Source: Candidatus Geothrix skivensis (GTDB lineage: Bacteria > Acidobacteriota > Holophagae > Holophagales > Holophagaceae). From it: DNA of 64,000 nucleotides. The stretch lies in contig JADKIO010000006.1 of NCBI GenBank assembly GCA_016721195.1, positions 62,001 to 126,000 of the forward strand, in the 5' to 3' direction. Below, piece by piece: positions 43,524 to 52,094 of the stretch (positions are counted from its first letter, which is position 1; each line of letters begins with the position of its first letter). The notes under the pieces are model-generated. The model saw only the letters and a program-made list of their open reading frames with translations. It was not told the origin of the DNA and ran no database searches. The translations under genes were made by a program, and so were the position numbers.

Positions 43524-46130
43524 TCAGGTCTTGTTCTTCTTGCCGAGCAGCTTCATTTCCTTGAGGGGAAGCGTGGTGCGCCGGATGCCGTCGAACTGGC
43601 AGAGGGCATTGGCCACGGCGCCCGCCGTGGGCACCAGGCCGATCTCCCCCACGCCCTTGGCGCCGTAGGGACCCACGGCGTCCGGCACCTCGATGCCGAT
43701 GATCTCCATGGGGGGCATGTCCCTGGCGCGAATGAGGCCCAGGTCGGCCATCTTGAGGGACACGGGCCGGCCGTCCTTGTAGGGGAACTCCTCGGTCACG
43801 GCGTAGCCCAGGCCCATGTGCAGGGAGCCCTCGATCTGGCCCTCGTACAGGGTGGGGTTCATGATCTTGCCGGCATCATGGGCGGCGGTGATCCGGGTGA
43901 TCTTCCCGGTCTCGTCCAATTCCACCAGCTGCGCGGCGAAGCCGAAGGAGTAGTGGGTGATCACGTCGTAGCCGGGCTTGGGGGGCTTGCCCGGCGGCAC
44001 GGTCCAGTCGCAGACCCAAGAGCCCCGGTATTCCTTCCCCACCAGGTCCTTGAGGGTACGGCCCGAGGCCAGGTCCTGCTTCAGGTCCTTGCAGGCGGCG
44101 ATGACGGAGTTGGCCAGGAGGGAGGTGCCACGGGAGCCGGTGGTCATGCCGGCCTCGGCCTCCTCGTTGGTCTCCACGAGCACTTCGATGATGTCCGGGT
44201 CGATGCCGGTCTCCTCCACCAGGGACTGCACGCCCATGGTGAAGTTGCCCTGCCCCATCTCGCACCAGCCGTGGTGGAGTTCCACCCGGTTCTCGGCCCG
44301 GATGACGATCTTGGCGTGGCTGAAGTCCGCCAGCCCGCAGCCGATGCCGGTGTTCTTCATGCCCGCGGCGATGCCGGCGCACTTGGCAGCGTAGAAGCGG
44401 TCCTTGAGGGCCTCCAGGCACTTGCGGACGCCCACGCCGGCGGTGAGGGTCTGGCCCGTGGCGATGGTACGCCCCTCGGTGAGGGCGTTGTCCCAGCGGA
44501 ACTGCCAGCGGTCGAAGCCGCCCTGCTTGCAGAGCTCATCCAGGCAGGATTCGAAGGCGAAGTTCGACTGGTTGACGCCGAAGCCCCGGAAGGCGCCGCA
44601 GGGGGCATTGTTGGTGACCACCGCCGTGCCGTTCACCAGCACGTTGGGCATGAAGTAGGCCGCGGCGGAGTGGGAGACGGCCCGCTCGATCACCGCCAGC
44701 CCCACGCTGGAGTAGGCGCCGCTGTCCGAGTGCATGGTCACCACCATGCCCGTCAGCCGGCCATCCCTGTCGCAGCCCACCGCGTAGTCCATGACGATGG
44801 GGTGGCGCTTGGTGTGCATGCTCAGGGATTCCTTGCGGGTCAGCTTCACCATGGCGGGTCGACCCGTGAACCAGGCCAGCAGGGTCGCGTGGCTCTGGGT
44901 GGTGATGTCCTCCTTGCCACCGAAGCCGCCGCCATTCTGGACTTGGACCACGTTCACCAGGGCATTGGGCAGCCCCAGCAGCAGCGCGAGCTGATGGCGG
45001 TCCTCATAGACGCCCTGGCTGCAGCTGTAGACCTTCACGCCGGGCTGGCCATCCTTCGCCCAGGGGAGGGCCAGAGTGGCTTCGGGCTCCAGGAAGGCGT
45101 GCTCGACCCGCTGGGTGGTGAAGCGGTTGCGCGTGACATAGGCCGAGCCGGCCAGGGCAGTCTCGGCGTCCCCCACCTTCACCGCGGCCCGGTGCAGCAC
45201 GTTGCCCGGGAACATGGGGTGGACCTGGGGGGAGTCGGGCCGCAGGGCCTCGAAGATGTCCGTGATGGGGTCGAGTACCTCGTACTCGACCTTTATCAGC
45301 GCCGCGGCCTTCCGGGCGATGGCTTCGGTCTCCGCCGCCACCGTCGCCAGCACGTCGCCGATGCAGCAGGTGGTTTCGCCCTCGGCCACCAGCACGGGCC
45401 AGTCCATGGTGATGGAGCCCATGTGGCGCTTGCCGGGCACGTCCTTCGCCAGGAGCACCCGGACCACGCCTGGCACGGCCAGGGCTGCGGAGACATCGAT
45501 CTTCAGCACCTTGGCCCGCGGGTGGTCCGAGAAGCGCAGGGCCCCGAAGAGCATGCCGGGCTCCTTCATGTCGCCCACGAAGACCCGATCGCCCAGGACC
45601 GCCTCCCGGCCCGTGTACTTCTTGTGCCGCGTGCCCACTCGGCCCGTGCCCTGGGGCATGGCCACGGCCTTGCCTTCCCGGAGGGCTTCGGCGGCGCATT
45701 CGATGGAGTCGATGACCTTCTTGTAGCCGGTGCAACGGCAGATGTTCCCCGAAAGCCCGGCGGCGATCTCATCCCGAGTGGGGCTGGGGTTCTTGTCGAG
45801 CATGGCCTTGGCCTTCATGACGATGCCCGGCGTGCAGAAGCCGCACTGCACCCCGCCCTTGACCACGAAGGCGTCCGCGAACACGTCCCGCTCCCGGGCC
45901 GACAGCCCCTCTGCGGTGACGAGGGACTTGCCCGCCAGCTCCTTCATCTTCATGCGGCAGCTCAGGCGCGACGCGCCGTCCACCAGCACCGTGCAGCAGC
46001 CGCAGACCCCCTCGCCGGAGCAGCCATCCTTCGGGCTGATGAGACCCGCCACCTCACGAAGGTAGAAGAGGACCTCCATCTCGGGGTCGGCCTCGAAACG
46101 CGTGAGCTGACCATTGAGCGTGAATTCCAT
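43524..46130 (-). CDS. xdhD: Selenium-type molybdenum hydroxylase, fused (XdhD-like)
   Basis: The 868-residue protein joins an N-terminal [2Fe-2S] domain pair to a molybdopterin-binding domain, as in XdhD and the selenium-dependent molybdenum hydroxylases. Iron-sulfur cysteines are visible at C37, C43, C46 and C58 and again at C96, C99, C131 and C133. The molybdenum domain carries GAFRGFG and EMGQGNFTMG. The FAD subunit is absent from the fusion. Likely substrates are xanthine, hypoxanthine or another purine. Selenium, if used, would be a labile ligand at the metal, not a selenocysteine, and no in-frame TGA is seen. AGAGGG lies before the ATG at 46130. Confidence 0.9.
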   Translation of the reverse strand: MEFTLNGQLTRFEADPEMEVLFYLREVAGLISPKDGCSGEGVCGCCTVLVDGASRLSCRMKMKELAGKSLVTAEGLSARERDVFADAFVVKGGVQCGFCTPGIVMKAKAMLDKNPSPTRDEIAAGLSGNICRCTGYKKVIDSIECAAEALREGKAVAMPQGTGRVGTRHKKYTGREAVLGDRVFVGDMKEPGMLFGALRFSDHPRAKVLKIDVSAALAVPGVVRVLLAKDVPGKRHMGSITMDWPVLVAEGETTCCIGDVLATVAAETEAIARKAAALIKVEYEVLDPITDIFEALRPDSPQVHPMFPGNVLHRAAVKVGDAETALAGSAYVTRNRFTTQRVEHAFLEPEATLALPWAKDGQPGVKVYSCSQGVYEDRHQLALLLGLPNALVNVVQVQNGGGFGGKEDITTQSHATLLAWFTGRPAMVKLTRKESLSMHTKRHPIVMDYAVGCDRDGRLTGMVVTMHSDSGAYSSVGLAVIERAVSHSAAAYFMPNVLVNGTAVVTNNAPCGAFRGFGVNQSNFAFESCLDELCKQGGFDRWQFRWDNALTEGRTIATGQTLTAGVGVRKCLEALKDRFYAAKCAGIAAGMKNTGIGCGLADFSHAKIVIRAENRVELHHGWCEMGQGNFTMGVQSLVEETGIDPDIIEVLVETNEEAEAGMTTGSRGTSLLANSVIAACKDLKQDLASGRTLKDLVGKEYRGSWVCDWTVPPGKPPKPGYDVITHYSFGFAAQLVELDETGKITRITAAHDAGKIMNPTLYEGQIEGSLHMGLGYAVTEEFPYKDGRPVSLKMADLGLIRARDMPPMEIIGIEVPDAVGPYGAKGVGEIGLVPTAGAVANALCQFDGIRRTTLPLKEMKLLGKKNKT

Positions 46131-46185
46131 GGTTCCCTCTCCACACATTCTAGAAATTACAGGGGGTGGAACAATATTTTTTCTC

Positions 46186-46217
46186 TCGTGATTAAATTTT
46201 TGTACTCTCGATCACGA
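46186..46217 (-). promoter_or_regulatory. Promoter/operator of the xdhD operon
   Basis: On the minus strand TCGTGA (plus 46212-46217) and TAATCA (plus 46189-46194) are 17 bases apart and may be the -35 and -10. The same stretch contains the inverted repeat TCGTGAT (46186-46192) / ATCACGA (46211-46217). The block at plus 46194-46217 matches the arcC1 promoter block at 47362-47385 at 19 of 24 positions, with the core TTTTGTACTC-N3-ATCAC identical. Confidence 0.6.
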
Positions 46218-46337
46218 ATGCCCGATTCCATGGCGTCGCGGCCCAGATTGGCCCGAATTCCGGTGCGCCTCGTGCGTGTAATATAACCTTCCCATCAACT
46301 TTATCTAGGCCCGGGAAAGGCCCCTGGCCTGCCCCCC

Positions 46338-47282
46338 TCAGGGGACGATGTGGGTGCCCCCCAGACCCGCCAGCGCGGCCCCCAGGTGGGCCGGATCCGT
46401 GACGATGGCGGCCTTGCCACCCTGCTCCAGGAAGTCCACTACCGCCTGGATCTTGGGCAGCATGCTGCCGGGCTTGAAGTGGCCCTCGGCGATGTACTGC
46501 TTGGCCTCGGCAAGGGTGATCCGGTCCAGGCTCCGCTGGGTGGGCTTGCCGAAGTCCAGGCAGACCTTTTCCACGGCCGTGGAGATGACCAGCAGGTCCG
46601 CCCCCAGCTGCTGGGCGAGGAGGCTGGAGGCCAGGTCCTTGTCGATGACCGCCGACGCCCCGGAGATCTGGCCGGCCTCATCCTCCACCACCGCGATGCC
46701 GCCCCCGCCGCAGGCGATCACCACCACGCCCGCGTCCAGGAGGGTCTTGACCACCGGCAGCTCGAGCACCTGCTTCGGAGCCGGTGAGGCCACGACCCGC
46801 CTCCAGCCGCGCCCGGCATCCTCCACCAGCGCCCAGCCATCCTTCTCCCGGTGCACCTGGGCCTGCGCTTCGTTCATGAACGAGCCGATGGGTTTGTTGG
46901 GCTGGAGGAAGGCCGGATCCTTGGCGTCCACCAGGACCTGGGTGACCACCGTGGCGGCCACGCGTCCCATGCCCCGGCGCTTGAACTCGTTGTGGAGCGC
47001 GCACTGGAGGTGGTAGCCCAGGGCGCCCTGGGTGTCCGCCACGCAGCTGTCGAGGGGCACCATGTGCAGCTCGGGCGCGGCCAGCTCGGAGCGGCGCAGG
47101 ATGAAGCCCACCTGGGGCCCGTTGCCGTGGGTGACCACCAGCCGGAGCTCCTCCGCCGCCAGCATGGTGGCGATGTGCCCGCAGGTCTCCACTGCGGCGA
47201 GGTACTGATCCGAGACCTGGGTGTGGTCGTTGTCGGAGATGAGGGAGTTGCCCCCGATGGCAATGACGACGGTGCGGGTCAT
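46338..47282 (-). CDS. arcC: Carbamate kinase (first copy)
   Basis: This enzyme converts carbamoyl phosphate and ADP to ATP plus carbamate, the energy-yielding step after YgeW. The 314-residue protein has the family motifs AIGGNSL near the start, VTHGNGPQVG, the nucleotide-binding CGGGGIAV and ASAVIDKD, and SMLPKIQA near the end. All expected regions are present, so it looks active. It has its own promoter-like sequence and lies 144 bases after the second carbamate kinase gene. Confidence 0.93.
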   Translation of the reverse strand: MTRTVVIAIGGNSLISDNDHTQVSDQYLAAVETCGHIATMLAAEELRLVVTHGNGPQVGFILRRSELAAPELHMVPLDSCVADTQGALGYHLQCALHNEFKRRGMGRVAATVVTQVLVDAKDPAFLQPNKPIGSFMNEAQAQVHREKDGWALVEDAGRGWRRVVASPAPKQVLELPVVKTLLDAGVVVIACGGGGIAVVEDEAGQISGASAVIDKDLASSLLAQQLGADLLVISTAVEKVCLDFGKPTQRSLDRITLAEAKQYIAEGHFKPGSMLPKIQAVVDFLEQGGKAAIVTDPAHLGAALAGLGGTHIVP

Positions 47283-47356
47283 GTGGATGCCTCTCGAAGA
47301 CGGTGGGACAGGATGGGAGGGAGCCCCAGCGGGATGAACTAATTTTTATCCATATA

Positions 47357-47385
47357 TAGATAAAATTTTGTACTCCGCATCACAA
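47357..47385 (-). promoter_or_regulatory. Promoter of arcC1 with the shared block
   Basis: On the minus strand TTGTGA (plus 47380-47385) and TATCTA (plus 47357-47362) are separated by 17 bases and fit a sigma-70 promoter. The spacer and -35 repeat the block found before xdhD (plus TTTTGTACTC-N3-ATCAC), in the same orientation and at the same place relative to the hexamers. The transcript would start about 65 bases before the arcC1 start codon. Confidence 0.65.
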
Positions 47386-47426
47386 GTCCCTGGCCAGCCT
47401 GGCTCCCAGGCCGTCCGGCGGGCGGG

Positions 47427-48374
47427 TCAGTCCCGGACGATGCGCGTGCCCACGGTGGCAGGATCCTCGGTGGCCAGGGCCTCGGCGGTGGTGATGAGCA
47501 CCTCCTGGCCGCCGCCTTCCAGGTAGGCCAGGGCGCTTTCGATCTTGGGCCCCATGCTGCCCGGCGGGAACTGGCCCTCGGCCAGGTACTTCCGGGCCTC
47601 GCTGGCGCCAAGCCGGTCCACCCAGCGCTGGCTGGGCTTGCCGAAGTCGATGGCCACCTTGGCCACCCCCGTGAGGATGATGAACAGCTCGGCCCCCAGC
47701 TGGGCCGCCAGCAGGGCGCTGAGGCGGTCCTTGTCGATGACGGCCTCCACCCCCACCAGGAACTGGCTGGCGTCCCGGATCACGGGGATGCCGCCGCCTC
47801 CTCCGGCGATCACCGAGCTGCCGGACTGGAGCAGCAGCTTGATGGCGTCGAGTTGGACGATCTCCAGGGGCTTGGGGGAGGGCACCACCTTGCGCCAGCC
47901 CCGCCCGGAATCCTCCTTCATCTTCCAGCCCTTGGTGCGCATGAGCTCCAGGGCCCGGAATTCGGGGTAGAAAGGACCGACAGGTTTCGTCGGTTCCTGG
48001 AAGCCCTTGTCCGACCTGTCCACCACCACCTCGGTGAGGACGGTGGTGACGGGCGTGTCGAGGCCCAGGAACCGCAGGCGGTTGATGAGCATGCGCTCCA
48101 GCAGGTAGCCCATGGAGCCCTGGGTCATGGCCCCGCAGACATCCAGGGTGTAGGGCGGGATCTGCCCGGAGCCCGCCTCCTGCTGGATGAGGATGTTGCC
48201 CACCTGAGGTCCGTTGCCGTGCACCACGCAGAGGGCGTACCCCTCGGCCACCACCCGGGCCAGCATCTCCGCCGTCTCCCGGGCGTTCTCCTGCTGCTCC
48301 TCCTGGAGCCCGCGCTCCTTTTCCTTCAGAAGGGCGTTGCCACCGATGGCCAGTAGTGCGATTTTTCGGGTCAT
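47427..48374 (-). CDS. arcC: Carbamate kinase (second copy)
   Basis: The 315-residue protein has the same family motifs as its neighbour: LAIGGNAL, VVHGNGPQVG, AGGGGGIPV, EAVIDKD and SMGPKIES. The two copies differ at many positions, so they are old paralogues rather than a recent duplication. The ATG at 48374 is chosen because GAGG lies upstream and the family N-terminus (MTRKIALLAIGG) begins there. The open frame offers eight more codons. It follows the FAD subunit of the xanthine dehydrogenase by 20 bases and probably ends that operon. Confidence 0.92.
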   Translation of the reverse strand: MTRKIALLAIGGNALLKEKERGLQEEQQENARETAEMLARVVAEGYALCVVHGNGPQVGNILIQQEAGSGQIPPYTLDVCGAMTQGSMGYLLERMLINRLRFLGLDTPVTTVLTEVVVDRSDKGFQEPTKPVGPFYPEFRALELMRTKGWKMKEDSGRGWRKVVPSPKPLEIVQLDAIKLLLQSGSSVIAGGGGGIPVIRDASQFLVGVEAVIDKDRLSALLAAQLGAELFIILTGVAKVAIDFGKPSQRWVDRLGASEARKYLAEGQFPPGSMGPKIESALAYLEGGGQEVLITTAEALATEDPATVGTRIVRD

Positions 48375-48394
48375 GCCATTCCTCGGGAAAAGGT

Positions 48395-49261
48395 TCAAAC
48401 GCTGGCCAGCTCACGGAGCATGTGGCCAAGGACATTCTGGGTGACGACGCTGCGGTAGTGGGCGCTGGCGCGGATATCGTCGATGGGACTCATGTCGCCC
48501 AGGAGGGCCGCCCGGGCCGCCAGGAGCGGCAGCTCGGCCACGGGTTTCCCGATCAGCGCGGCTTCGGCGTTGCGAGCCCGCACCGGGGCGGGGGCCACCG
48601 AGCCGAGGCCGATGCGCAGCTCCGCCACGCAGCCGTCCGCCACGCGGGCATGGGCCGCCAGGCAGACCTTGGAAATGGCCTGGGCCTGCCGGGTGCCCAC
48701 CTTGCGGAAGTAGTGGAAGCTCCGCCCCTCGGGCATGGGCACCAGGATGCGAGCCACGAGCTCGTCGGGAGCCAGGTCCATCTGCTTGTAGCCCAGGTGG
48801 AAGCGGTCGTAGGCGACGCGCCGGCGCCCGCGGAGGGAGACCAGCTCCAGCTCGGCGCCGTAGGCCAGGAGGCTGGGCGGCGTATCCGCAGCGGGACTGG
48901 CGTTGACGATGTTGCCGCCGAGGGTGCCCCGGTTCTGGATGGCCAGGGCGCCGGTGGCCCGGGCGCTCTTCACCAGGTTGGGGAAGTGCTGGTGCACGGC
49001 CCGGTGCTCCCGGATCTCGGAGAAGCTCGTGAGGGAGCCGAAGGCCAGGCTGGCTCCCTCCTCGGCGATGCCGCGCAGCTCGGCGAGGCGGGAGAGATCC
49101 AGGAAGCGCGTGGCCTTCAGACGGCCCGCGTTGTAGACCACCATGAGGTCGGTCCCCCCGGCGAAGGGCGTCCACACGCCGGGCTCGGCGGACAGGAGGC
49201 CCAGGGCCTCCGCCAGGCTGCCGGGCACCCGGATGTCGCAATCGGGAAGGAAGCCTCTCAT
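48395..49261 (-). CDS. xdhB: Xanthine dehydrogenase FAD-binding subunit (YgfM/XdhB type)
   Basis: The 288-residue protein is the flavin subunit of a molybdenum hydroxylase and passes electrons from the iron-sulfur subunit to NAD or another acceptor. The FAD-binding loops PFAGGTDLMV (near residue 43) and NRGTLGGNIVNASPAADTPP (near residue 110) are clear. The ATG at 49261 overlaps the stop of the iron-sulfur gene (ATGA). The open frame runs 112 codons further upstream inside that gene and is not real there. Confidence 0.92.
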   Translation of the reverse strand: MRGFLPDCDIRVPGSLAEALGLLSAEPGVWTPFAGGTDLMVVYNAGRLKATRFLDLSRLAELRGIAEEGASLAFGSLTSFSEIREHRAVHQHFPNLVKSARATGALAIQNRGTLGGNIVNASPAADTPPSLLAYGAELELVSLRGRRRVAYDRFHLGYKQMDLAPDELVARILVPMPEGRSFHYFRKVGTRQAQAISKVCLAAHARVADGCVAELRIGLGSVAPAPVRARNAEAALIGKPVAELPLLAARAALLGDMSPIDDIRASAHYRSVVTQNVLGHMLRELASV

Positions 49262-49737
49262 TTCGAGGAACCTCCATTGGCCACCGTCTGCACGGCGTCC
49301 AGGATCTTCGAGTAGCCCGTGCAGCGGCACAGGTTCCCCGCCAGGCCATCCCTGACTTCGTCGTCCGTGGGATGGGGGCAGCGGTGCAGGAGGTCCGTGG
49401 CGGCCACGAGCATGCCGGGGGTGCAGAAGCCGCACTGGGCCCCGTTGTGGGCGACGAAGGCCGCCTGGAGGGGGGACAGCTCCCCGCCCCGGGCCAGCCC
49501 CTCCACGGTGATCACCTCGGCGCCCTGCACCTGGATCGCCGGCACCAGGCAGCTGTTCACCACCTGGCCATCCACCAGCACGGTGCAGGCGCCGCACTCC
49601 CCTTCCCCGCAGCCCTCCTTGGTGCCCGTGAGGCGCAGGTCCTCCCGGAGCACGTCCAGCAGCCGGGCGAAGGGATGCACCTGGACGCTGCGCTCTTCGC
49701 CATTGAGGTTCATGACCAGGGTGATGCGATCAGCCAT
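49258..49737 (-). CDS. xdhC: Xanthine dehydrogenase iron-sulfur subunit
   Basis: The 159-residue protein is the two-cluster iron-sulfur subunit of a xanthine-dehydrogenase-type enzyme. The plant-ferredoxin-type cysteines are C43, C48, C51 and C63, and the second cluster has C102, C105, C137 and C139. It links the molybdenum and FAD subunits. The ATG at 49737 has GGAGGTG four bases upstream and overlaps the end of the large-subunit gene by eight bases. An ATG five codons earlier lacks such a site. The symbol follows E. coli XdhABC, in which XdhC is the iron-sulfur subunit; in other naming schemes XdhC is an assembly factor. Confidence 0.93.
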   Translation of the reverse strand: MADRITLVMNLNGEERSVQVHPFARLLDVLREDLRLTGTKEGCGEGECGACTVLVDGQVVNSCLVPAIQVQGAEVITVEGLARGGELSPLQAAFVAHNGAQCGFCTPGMLVAATDLLHRCPHPTDDEVRDGLAGNLCRCTGYSKILDAVQTVANGGSSK

Positions 49738-51970
49738 TGGCCACCTCCTCACAACGCGCCATCAGCCTTTCGGGAGTCATGGGAACCTCATCCAGGCGCA
49801 GGGGACCCAGGGCGGCTTCGAGGGCGTTCACCAGGGCCGGGGCGGGCCCGTCCATGGGCAGCTCGCCGATGCCCTTGGCGCCGCCGGGGCCCGCCGGGTG
49901 GGCGTTCTCCAGGAAGACCACCTTGATCCGCGGCAGATCCGCGCTGGTGGGAATGATGTAATTGGTCATCTGGTTGTTGATCATGCGGCCCTGCTTCGTG
50001 GTGACTTCCTCCCAGAGTCCCCAGCCGATGCCCTGGGCCACCCCGCCTTCCACCTGGCCCGCGGCCAGCCGGGGATTCACCACGCGGCCCACCTCCTGCA
50101 CCGCCACGAAGTCCTCGACCTTCACTTCGTAGGTGTCCAGGTCCACGGCCACTTCGGCGGCGTAGCAGGCCCAGGAGTAGGTGGGGTAGGCATCCCCCTG
50201 GTAGGTGCTGTCGTTCCAGATGATGTTGGGGGGCCGGTGGTACTGGCCGTAGCACTTCACCGAACCAAGGGATTCCACGGCTCTGGCCACCGCCGCCCGA
50301 AAGGCATCAGCCGTGTAGGGTTCCTGCAGGAAGCCCTGCTGCACCAGGGCCTGCTTGAAGCCGATGGCGGCGTCCTCCAGGATCCGGCCCACCATCATGG
50401 TGCTGCGGGAGGCCACGGTGGGGCCGCTGTTGGGCACCCGGTCCGTATCCACCTCCGCCACGTCCACCATGTCGAAGGGCACCTTCAGGGCCTCGGCCAC
50501 GATCTGGGAGAACACGGTGTTCTTCCCCTGCCCCATCTCCGTGGAGGCCGCCAGGATGGAGACGGTGCCGTCGGCCAGTCCCTCGACGCCCGCCACGGAG
50601 GCCAGGTAGGATTCGCCGCTGCCGGTGAAGCCGCAGCCGTGCATGAAGACCGAGAAGCCCAGGCCCCGCTTGATGGGCCCCTCCCCCTGGTTGGTGATGG
50701 CGTGGGCCGCGCGCTTGTCGTGGTAGCCGATCTCCGCCAGGGCCCGGTCCATGAGGCCACCCAGGTCCAGGTCCTCGCGAATCACCTGGCCCGTGGCCAT
50801 GGTGTCGCCCATGCGGAGGAAGTTTTTTCGCCGCAGCTCCACGGGATCCAGGCCCAGCTTCCGGGCGCAGACATCCATGTGGCGCTCCATGGCGAAGAGG
50901 CTCTGGGGCGCCCCGAAGCCGCGGAAGGCACCGGGGGGCGGGGTGTTGGTGGCCACGGCCCGGGCGTGCACTTTCACGTGGGGGCAGCGGTAGAGGCCGG
51001 CGGCGTGGATGGCCCCGCGGCTCAGCACCACCGGGGACATGGTGGCGTAGGCGCCGCCATCGAGGACGAAATCGGTCTCCAGGGCCAGCAGCATGCCCTC
51101 GGCGTCGAAGGCGGTCTTCAGGCGCGAGCGGCTGGGGTGCCGCTTGGTGGTGCAGGCCAGGTCCTCCTCCCGGTCGTAGATCAGCTTCACCGGCCGGCCG
51201 CTCTTCCAGGCCAGCAGGGCCGCGTGACCGCCGTTCACGGAGGGGTAGTCCTCCTTGCCGCCAAAGGCGCCGCCCATCTCCATGGCCACCACCCGCACCC
51301 GCTCCTCGGGCAGGCCGAAGAGCTGCTTGAGGGCGCCATGCACGTAGTAGGGGCACTGGAGGGAGCCCCAGACCGTCACCCAGGTCTGGGCGTCCTTCTC
51401 TTCAACCACGGCCACCATGGCATTGGTCTCCAGGTACATCTGCTCCTGGGCGCCGGTGAAATATTCCCCCTCGATCACGTGGGCGGCCCGTTCCCAGACC
51501 GTGGCGGGATCCCCCTTCTGGATGCGGATCTCCTTCAGCAGGTTGTGCGTGCCGTAGATCACCTGCTCGAGGTCGAGGGAGGCCTGGATGTCCAGGATGG
51601 CCGGGAGTTCTTCCACCTCCAGGCTGACGGCCAGTCGGGCCTTCTCGGCCAGGTGGCGATCCGGATGCGCCAGCAGCAGGATGGGCTGCTCCATGTGCGT
51701 GATCGCTTCGCCGATCCCCACCAGGAAGGGCTGGTCATGCACCACGGAGGCCACGAGGTTCTTCCCCGGGATGTCCGCGGCGGTGACGATGGTGAACTCG
51801 GCCCAGGGAATGCCTTCGCCGAAGTGGATGCCCTTCAGGATGCCCCGGGGCACCTGGGAGCGGACCGTGACGCCGTGGAGGGCGTTTGGCACGAATTTGT
51901 CATCCGTGTAGATGGCAGTGCCCATGACTTTGGCACGACCTTCCTTCCGATGGGCAGAAGCTCCGATCAC
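49730..51970 (-). CDS. xdhA: Xanthine dehydrogenase molybdenum-binding subunit
   Basis: The large subunit of the separate-chain hydroxylase has 746 residues. It shows the N-terminal start IGASAHRKEGRAKVMGTAIYTDD, the molybdopterin-binding GAFRGFGAPQS and EMGQGKNTVFSQ, and a C-terminal GGAKGIGELPMDGPAPALVNA segment with the family glutamate. It probably oxidises hypoxanthine or xanthine. The GTG start at 51970 is preferred because AGGAGG lies five bases upstream. The longer frame to 52012 adds 14 unlikely residues. The gene follows the second BMP-receptor gene after a hairpin. Confidence 0.92.
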   Translation of the reverse strand: MIGASAHRKEGRAKVMGTAIYTDDKFVPNALHGVTVRSQVPRGILKGIHFGEGIPWAEFTIVTAADIPGKNLVASVVHDQPFLVGIGEAITHMEQPILLLAHPDRHLAEKARLAVSLEVEELPAILDIQASLDLEQVIYGTHNLLKEIRIQKGDPATVWERAAHVIEGEYFTGAQEQMYLETNAMVAVVEEKDAQTWVTVWGSLQCPYYVHGALKQLFGLPEERVRVVAMEMGGAFGGKEDYPSVNGGHAALLAWKSGRPVKLIYDREEDLACTTKRHPSRSRLKTAFDAEGMLLALETDFVLDGGAYATMSPVVLSRGAIHAAGLYRCPHVKVHARAVATNTPPPGAFRGFGAPQSLFAMERHMDVCARKLGLDPVELRRKNFLRMGDTMATGQVIREDLDLGGLMDRALAEIGYHDKRAAHAITNQGEGPIKRGLGFSVFMHGCGFTGSGESYLASVAGVEGLADGTVSILAASTEMGQGKNTVFSQIVAEALKVPFDMVDVAEVDTDRVPNSGPTVASRSTMMVGRILEDAAIGFKQALVQQGFLQEPYTADAFRAAVARAVESLGSVKCYGQYHRPPNIIWNDSTYQGDAYPTYSWACYAAEVAVDLDTYEVKVEDFVAVQEVGRVVNPRLAAGQVEGGVAQGIGWGLWEEVTTKQGRMINNQMTNYIIPTSADLPRIKVVFLENAHPAGPGGAKGIGELPMDGPAPALVNALEAALGPLRLDEVPMTPERLMARCEEVANG

Positions 51971-52043
51971 GGGGGCCTCCTGGGGCAATGAAGCGTTTCC
52001 GCATGGGGACATGCCCGTGCGGGCGAAACCTGAAGGATGAGAT

Positions 52044-52082
52044 GACCGGTGGGGCGAGGCTGTTGCCTCTCCCCAACCGGTC
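52044..52082 (-). terminator. Intercistronic hairpin after the second BMP gene
   Basis: A long stem (GACCGGT at 52044-52050 pairing with ACCGGTC at 52076-52082, continued inward by GGGG-C-GAGGC and GCCTC-T-CCCC) has a TGTT loop. No T-run follows on the minus strand, so it may be an mRNA-stabilising or partial termination hairpin between the binding-protein gene and xdhA rather than a full terminator. Confidence 0.62.
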
Positions 52083-52094
52083 AGGGCCTTCAGG

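Noticed and set aside
39202..43668. Very long plus-strand open frame (over 1,400 codons) opposite ygfK and ygeY
   Set aside because: It lies antisense to two well-recognised genes, has low-complexity Gly/His/Ala-rich composition and no family features. It is a by-product of GC-rich codon usage.
43524..46130. Selenocysteine codon in the selenium-type hydroxylase
   Set aside because: No in-frame TGA occurs. Enzymes of this group carry selenium as a labile metal ligand rather than as selenocysteine.
48411..49597. Longer frames over the xdhB gene
   Set aside because: One is in a different reading frame and the other only extends the true frame into the iron-sulfur gene. The ATG at 49261 fits the family N-terminus.
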